Of a DNA stretch of 64,000 nt, positions 22,790 to 64,000 are shown piece after piece. The notes under the pieces are model-generated. The model was given only the letters and a program-made list of their open reading frames with translations. It was not told where the DNA came from and ran no database searches. Each line of letters opens with the position of its first letter. Position 1 is the stretch's first letter. Source of the stretch: Fratercula arctica (Eukaryota > Chordata > Aves > Charadriiformes > Alcidae); NCBI GenBank assembly GCA_947846985.1, contig CANTUZ010000008.1, positions 7,586,306-7,650,305 on the forward strand, written 5' to 3'. Made by a program: the position numbers and the translations under genes.

Positions 22790-25700
22790 TGTGACGAGGG
22801 GCTGTGAGGAGAGGATGGGCACAGTTATCCCCGGTCCCAGCATCCACCCTGGGAAAGTCAAGGGTGCAACAGAGGAGGAAAATGATGGAGGAGGTACCTG
22901 TTGGACAGGAATCCATACTAAATAGATAGTGTGCTAAGTAGAGAGTGTGGCATGCATAGGTCTGCCATGAGTGGCAGGGGATGAGGCCAGGACAGCCTCC
23001 ATGCTCTCTGGTGAGCCAGGCTGTGTGAGGGAGTGGGACAGAGATGGCAGGGTGTTTATAGCACAGCCTTAGCGGAGGCAGACAATCTCTTTGATGGACG
23101 TTTCACAGTAATGAGGACAGGACAATTTCCTTTAAGTGCTCTGATGATAACATTTTAGAAAAAATGCACTTATTCTGAAACACAGTTAGGACTATAACTA
23201 TATTCTGGGTAAATATTGCTGAGGCAGATGCTGTTAAAACATTTGAAGGCCAAAAAATACAGAGTCTTTCAGCCTGGAGAGTTTTTCAGCGCTGTGCTTT
23301 GTTTAACCTGGAGTTTAATTAGAAAAGTCTCTGGATAATGACAACAAAAAAGCTACAAAGTGATTGGCAAGCAAATCAATGTTAACATACAAAAATGCTT
23401 TTACCTCTCTCAAGATGCAGCACATGGAAAACGTGTCACAGTAATCCTGCTCACTGGGTAAACTTTGCATACACGTATTCTGCTTCTGTAAGTTTCTTTA
23501 AGAAGTAACCATTAGAACACTATAGATTTTCTGCTGAGATGGTATTATTTTTTTTGTATTTTCTTTCTTCATGGTACAAAATAGATTTAAAAACAATGCC
23601 AAAGGCTGGGTGGTGTTAAATGAAACTACAAATTTTTTGGAGATGAACAAAAAGACACCTCTGTTATGCATGTGCATGTAGAATAAGAGGCTAGATTGTA
23701 ACGCTTATTAGTATCTGGAGCTCTATGACGAACTTGGATGTGTTGCACTAATTCTCATGGCATTTGCATCTATTGCACTTCATTTGAAACCCTAAGTTGG
23801 AAGCCAATTGCATGAGAAGGGCGAGTGAAGTGTTGAACAACGTATTTGTTGGAAATTATTTCGCAAATAAGATTTTCAAAAATTTCTACATCACTTCAAG
23901 CAAGGAAGAAATTTTGCTTAAACATGAAAGTGGAAAGGCTTACTTATGACTGGATAGGTAACTTTTGCAAGGGTGTGGAATATTTTACATCATCAGGAAC
24001 TGTATTACATTCTGAAATGATTACAATTTTAAAAGTATAAGTGTGTAACTGTAGGGTCACTGAGTTGCTGCTGTTGCATTTGCCTCTGCTGCTGTAATTG
24101 AGTTGAGAGCCCCTAGAGTATGTGTCCCTGCAAAAGAGTGTAGGTCTTCAATTTGTAGGCCTAGGAAGCAGGAGGGGTAACTAGTAAGTAGAAAGCTTTA
24201 TTGGGAAATAAATAAAAGTGATAGCTGAAACATTACCCAGAATTCAGTTCCGTGGTGTGCTGCCATGTCTCTGTCTGACTTAGGCAGACTTTGTGTGTAT
24301 TACATCTATTACTCTGGTGGAAATGTCAGCTAGTTTGTTAAAATGAATACACAAAACCAAATTCAGCAATCAGTATGGGAAACAATGCAAAACAGTCCTT
24401 TATATTTTAAGATATTAATCCCCCCCCCAAAACCACACAGATTACTTAGATTAAAAGGAAAATATTTTTATTAATTACTTTTTTCATTGCACTGTTGCTT
24501 CACACTAATCTATGATTCATTAACAAATCAAATTATCAGTTTAAGCCAAGTAAAAAGGCAACAAATTTGAGTAAACATGGAGACAAGCTCTGGTGTATTT
24601 CCTAGTATGTCTAAATCAATGTGATGGACTGTCATAGCACACTTAATAATGCTGTTTCTTAGAGTAACTAATTTGGAAACCATAAGAAGGGCAAGGATGT
24701 GCTGCATACTAATCTCCCTAATTAACCCTCCAACTAGTACAAAAGTTAAGGTATTAGAAAGAAGCAGAATGCCAGTGTCTCCCCTCTCAAGTTAAAACCA
24801 AGGTCCTCTGTAATTCAAGTATGATGTGCAAGATTGCTGCCTTTTTTTTTCTTTTTTTTTTTTAAAGTCAAGTAATTTGGGGAACTCAGATGTAACTGGT
24901 CACTTAGGGTTGAAGCTAGTCCATATTGCACCAGCTTCTAGCATGCCTTCCACCTCTGCTGCAGCTGCATCTGAAAGATTTCACTACTGTGAGCATGGTA
25001 TATTATCATCAATCCTTAGTCTAATTCAGATTCTCAGTTAACTGGGGCATGGGAACTGAATTAAGAATAAACCTCACTATTAAGCATTATCCACAGCAGC
25101 ACAGTTTATTTTTATACCAGTTTTAAAAGCATACAACCATCAGCAACATACAGATTTTCCTAGATAGCTCTTTGGTTTACAGCACTAGTCTTATCTGACA
25201 TTCAAGTTTTTCTTCAGAAGTGCAGAAACAGTTCATTGCAATTGCATGCATCCCATATAATGACTAGGCTCATGTGCTTTACCAGCAAGACTGAAAAATG
25301 AAAAAAAGCAGCAAACACCAAAGTGTTCATATCCTGAACCAAATTTTAACGTTTCTTAATCATGTGTTAAGCAAGATCCACTTTCAGCCTGACAAATTTC
25401 AACAAAGAGCAAACAAAGATCACAAAATGTAAAGTAGTTACAAGCAGGATAAAAAAATAAACCTTGCTAATAAGGGGCTGCCAAACAGAGTCAGGTCCAA
25501 ACTCCAGCCCTACAAGCCTAAACGCACAAGGCAGACATTGAACTAAAAGGAGGCTCATACATGTTGTAATAAGAACATAATTGCATACATTTTCAAGTCA
25601 GTCAGGAAGCAACTTCATTTTCACCAGACCTTTCATCTGAATTTTTCAGATGTGAATAGTGACTTTGCTCTCACGTTCCAGAATAAGAGAACTTAAAGGG

Positions 25701-28700
25701 ACTTAATTTTCTGAATGTTTTGGAAATTAGGCCCTTTTAAGGGTTCTGGTCTACACTCAAGAAATAAGGCTTCCAAAATGAAGTCCCATTGACACTGTGC
25801 ACTTTATACTTGTTGACATCAATAGCCAAAAATACCCAAACCCAAAATGTTTTAAATGTGAACAGGAGCAGGACATCAGATAGAGGCAGCACACCAACCT
25901 TCATGAAGACTGAGGTGTAGAAGCATTGAAGGGATTTAAATAAGTCCTTTCTCAGCTGGAAATATATAAAAATTCAAACTACCATAATTTTTCATGACCT
26001 GTAACATTAAAGTGATTTGATCAATTTTATCCAAAACTTCATATAAACATTCTTTGCCTCAGGGCTAAATACAGGAAGGTACAGCCAGTACCAATTTTCT
26101 AGGGAAAAAATGTGTCATGGAGCTAAAATAGATATTTATAAAAGTAGTTAATTGCAATTTTAATTATGACTCCAATTTCAGACATCCAAACAAGTTAGTA
26201 TAAGATTAACTCAAAGCAACAAACACGTCAAATGTGAAGTTTTAAGGCACAAATGAGTGTCATAGCATGAGAATGTAACTATTTATTCCACCTTGAGAGG
26301 GAGAAGTGGCTTGCATTACTAAATAAGTGTATAGAGCTATTTGAATAGCAGAAGACAAAAAAAATGGACATACTGTGAAAGGCATGTTGTGTATGTTTGA
26401 TTTATCAAGCTAAACAGTTCTACTCATGCTTTGGCAAACCTAAACTTCCATCTGTGTACCACTGTCCTGTACCACTTGGATTTTGAAACATAACGTGTGT
26501 TCTACAGAAGGCCAGTAGGATAAGGGATGGTTGCAGATAAATACACCTAAGCACTACAGTCTTCAGTACACAACGGTGCTAGATTTCTTTGTAGATGTTC
26601 CGCTACTTTTGTTTTTGTGTCATTTTCTAGGTGTGAGTGAAAGAAAAGCATTTCAGATTATAATAGGTTAAATTTGCTCAGGGCGGAGTCTTAGGTAAGA
26701 TGCAAGATGCCTATTCGTAACGTTTCACTTCATAGCAGTGCAGTCTTACTGAAATATGAGGCATGTGAAGCTGTAGTTTGGCAGACACGTGGAGGCTTTG
26801 AGTAGATTCTCAGGTGTGCTGTTATCATCTACCTGAACCCAACTTCAGGTCCACCTGGTTTTGAGCGTTGCCAGAGTATGGAGCTTAAATTTGTTTTCTT
26901 AATTTTGAAGTATCATTTTCACTGTAATATCACAAACAACATTGAATCTGTTCACAGTTCAGGGATGTATTCTATAAAGCAATATAACTGTATTAATTAG
27001 AAATTAAAGTCAAGAAATAGCAGCCTTTGATGGAGTAGGTAATAGTCAAATTAGTTTGGCTTTTCTGGTTATTCTTCCAGTGCTTTTTCCTCAGCTTTAA
27101 AAGTTATGAAATGTATTAAATTACTGCAATGTAATTTAATTCCTTTTGCCATTATTTACTTTAAAATGGCTTTAATGTTAAATGATAGGAAGCTGAAATA
27201 CACTAGAATACTAGAACATTTGTTGAGAACACTTGAGAATGCTAGTTTTACATACATCTGTTCCATGCCATAAAGTGCATTTATTTGCTTTCTAGAACAT
27301 GATCCAAATCTATGAAACAAATCTAGTTCCAGGGGTTTGTACACAGTCCCCAGTCTCGTGTGTTGTAAGGAATCAAAAGGGGCAGAAATGTAAAAGCCAG
27401 GAAGGTACAAATGGTCTTGGTTAGATGAATTTAGACCGTGTTCACTTACTAGAGACAGTATGAAGTAACACAAAATCAGGAACGAACAGAACTGTAATGC
27501 AGAAATATATGAATTCTGTGCCCACTGTAGACATCAGAATCCTTTGATGCTTCCAAAGTCACTTTAATTGTATTTGTGTGGCTTGTAACAGCACATCCAG
27601 ATCAAAAAAATGTAATTGTCCCCGTTTAACACAGAGGAAAGGGTGACCTGCCTGTAGTAATTGTAGTTAAGTATCAGATTCAGGATTAGAATACAACTGG
27701 CTTATTAAATGTAATTTTTTCTTCTAGGGCAATTCGCACTCAAGTTTACAACTAACTTCACTAAGAATTAACTATTTGCTGGGCCTTGTTCCTAATCCTA
27801 AACCCTCCCTTCCTTTTGTTTGGATTGTGTGTGTTCTCCATGCTTACCTCTGTCGTTACATTTTCTTCTCTTATATGGGGAAAGTTTATTAAATGAAGCA
27901 AATCTTGCAGCATCCTTTGGAAATTGTTTAATTTGATGTTAGATTTAGTTCTTAGGTGTTCAGAATAGATGGAAGCTCTCAGCCGACTAGTCTTCTATAC
28001 CTATGAAAATTCTTGTCCTGGAATGTATTATCTGGGGGAGACAGGTGCCTCTCTGGTTGACACACCTGTCATTACAGACCTCTAATCTGTTAACTACTTT
28101 TGCAGGATTAAAACCATAATCTTGAAGTAGCACTGGAAATTGTCAAGAGGCAGTGATGGACCCTGTGTGTTAGTCATGTTATCTCTGTGCTATTCAGAGC
28201 AGGGGAATATTATAATCTGCATAAATTGGGGTTCTTACCATCTTTGGTTTTGGGTGCAGTAAACTACAGCAATCCAACCTGAGGAAGAAGAAATATATCC
28301 CCTTGTTCACATAGTATATTCAGTCAAGTAGTAGCATAAGAACTCGAATGCCAAGAAGTACCATCTTTTTAAAAAAGCAGACAGGGATAAGTAGATTTGT
28401 CTTTTGGCTAGGGGCTTGAAGCTGAACATCTTCCCCTCTGTTTTAGGGGAGCATCTGAGTGTAAGTTTACCTTTAGTCATGTAAATACCTACTGCTACAG
28501 CATTTTGCAGAATCAAGTCCCATATAACTAATTTATTAGTCCACATTATTCCCAGAAAGGTCAGTTTTCTTCCAAGTACTTCGATTCATGAGGTGAAGGA
28601 TTAAGAACTGAACATGCATAGGACTGTTCTTGCCACTTCACGTGTTTGTGTTTGGTTGTTCAGGGACAGGATTTTTTTGTATACAACATGAAAATTAATG

Positions 28701-29140
28701 CTGGTTTAGGCACCTAAATTCTTTACTTTTCCTCTGTAAAATATGTTTTAAAACATAACGTTTACCTTGAGTTTCCACTTACAGAAGTTACAAACGCATC
28801 TTTTACAAAGCGATAACCTTAAGAAGAGAACAAATAGTTGCTTGTCTACACAGCAAATCAGTGCCTGTGCTAAAAATAAACAAACAGGAGCAGTCCCTTA
28901 TGGTGTCTGATCAACGTCTCTCTCTTTTTACTTATATGGGGAAACATTTAAAATGAAAGGCAGGATAATGTAAATAAATGCTTCAAGAAGAGGAGTAGCA
29001 ATAGTGGTTCTTTGAGAAGTTCTAGTATTTGTGTTATTTTCTTTTCTCACATTTGAAGGGATCCAAACCATTAATATGAGTTCATCCAGGTTTCAGAAGA
29101 CTCGGAGAAGTTTAAACAAGTGCACTGAAAAAGTTCGTGT
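22790..29140. other. Intergenic region between UBXN4 promoter and R3HDM1 3' end
   Basis: About 6.3 kb of AT-rich sequence. There are homopolymer runs (C8 near 24421; T-rich 24841-24863) but no RNA gene, exon or named repeat that I can recognise. The 105-codon minus frame at 27156-27473 has no recognisable features. Confidence 0.7.
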
Positions 29141-29149
29141 TTGTAAACA

Positions 29150-29155
29150 TTTATT
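29150..29155 (-). promoter_or_regulatory. R3HDM1: R3HDM1 candidate distal poly(A) signal
   Basis: TTTATT (minus AATAAA) about 1.0 kb past the R3HDM1 stop. A proximal copy at 30056-30061 lies only about 135 bp past the stop. Alternative 3' UTRs are possible; usage cannot be judged. Confidence 0.45.
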
Positions 29156-30195
29156 TTCTTGAACTGAAAAAGGCTTGCATCAGCACACATTGTACAGCCT
29201 TGCAAATTACACAAATTGAAAAAAGTTTGTTTCATTTATGTGCAATGAATCTTTAATGTCCAGTGAGCATCTGCAAAGGATGAAAACTTAAACCATTAAA
29301 AAGGTTTCCAGCACTTATCAGACACAATTATCTTAGCGTGAAAAGGAAGAGAAAGAGATCCATACTGGTGGGAACACAATTAAAGTGCAAACATTTTATC
29401 ACTCATGAAGATACATTTTAGTTTCTTCACATTTTTGCTAAAAAGAAGAAATATTAAAATGTGATTCTGTGAACATTCTTTGTAACCTATTCATATTCCC
29501 CTTTAAATAATTATTAAACTTGTTGGATCAGAAGTGAATCCTTCAAGGGTACAACCTACTTGTAATTTCTTTTGATGTTGCTGGAATGAATCTCAAAAGA
29601 AAATGACCATCTAAGGAGTTAGTTACTAAAATTATATATTGGGGCTTTTTTTCCTTAAAAAAACCAAAACAAAAAACCACAAGGGACAAAGAATAGGTTA
29701 ACTTGGAAGATTTGGGGTAGTTTGCTAGAAAATGAGTGTAATTCCTTGAAAATGGTTCTCTTTTCCCCTCCACCAATCCTCAGGTTCCTGCCTTGGAATG
29801 GACAGCTATGTGCTGGCTGTGAAAAGGGATTATAAAATACAAATCTGAATATGGATTTTTATGAACATTTGCTGTACAATAGAACTTTGGATCTGATACA
29901 AGAATTCAAAAATATAAAACAAAACTACTATAAAAGTAGGGGGCACTTCAACAGCATTCCTTGTAGAAAGCTGCCTGTCTCAAAGATGATTCCTTGCTAT
30001 TGTCTGGGATTAACTCTGTATTTTTTTTTCTTCATCTTGCTGGATCACTGGGTTATTTATTCTTCAACGGCTAATGTCATATGACAAAACATCCCAGGAG
30101 TCTCTATGAAGAGAGCAGAAACCCCATAACATCAAGCCAATCAAGGAGAGGAGGACGTGGAAGTAGTAAAGGCTGAGTGTCCACTGATGTAACTG

Positions 30196-64000
<33,805 letters not shown>

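Noticed and set aside
21823..22925. Several open frames of 60-166 codons on both strands around 22.4 kb
   Set aside because: They are Pro/Arg/Ala/Gly-rich and come from CpG-island composition with few A/T-rich stop codons. Only the 82-nt UBXN4 exon 1 has coding support.
27156..27473. 105-codon minus-strand frame in the intergenic region
   Set aside because: No splice context, no recognisable motif; one frame of this length is expected by chance in several kb.

Overview
This is vertebrate nuclear DNA, almost certainly from a bird. Genes are split into many small exons with GT/AG junctions, introns are AT-rich, a CR1 LINE tail of the avian type sits in one intron, and two intronic solo-LTR-like repeats belong to one avian-type family. 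I cannot name the species. The gene order LCT, UBXN4, R3HDM1 and the relative strands are those I know from human 2q21, read in the opposite direction.

Layout. Positions 1-5388 (+) hold the last five coding exons of LCT (lactase-phlorizin hydrolase), from inside the last glycoside-hydrolase repeat to the membrane anchor and stop. UBXN4 is complete on the minus strand. Its ATG is at 22486 in a CpG island (about 21900-22780), its stop is at 6859, and 13 exons encode 510 residues. LCT and UBXN4 converge, with candidate poly(A) signals about 450 bp apart. Positions 22790-29140 are intergenic and nothing was recognised there. R3HDM1 occupies 30196-61472 and beyond on the minus strand. Nineteen coding exons run from the SUZ region to the stop, and the R3H domain and N-terminus lie past 64000. 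One R3HDM1 intron carries the microRNA gene mir-128-1 (44610-44691, minus).

I rebuilt all exons by reading splice sites, phases and protein continuity. The reading phase closes across all 13 UBXN4 exons, all 19 R3HDM1 exons and the 5 LCT exons, including microexons of 29, 38 and 51 nt that are too short for ORF detection.

The genes do not form a functional pathway. LCT is a brush-border disaccharidase/beta-glycosidase. UBXN4 is an ER-membrane p97/VCP adaptor for ER-associated degradation. R3HDM1 is a predicted nucleic-acid-binding protein that hosts a neuronal microRNA. The least explained parts are two GC-rich islands inside R3HDM1 introns (about 35628-35888 and 62374-62503). Both look exon-like but match no part of the three genes that I know.
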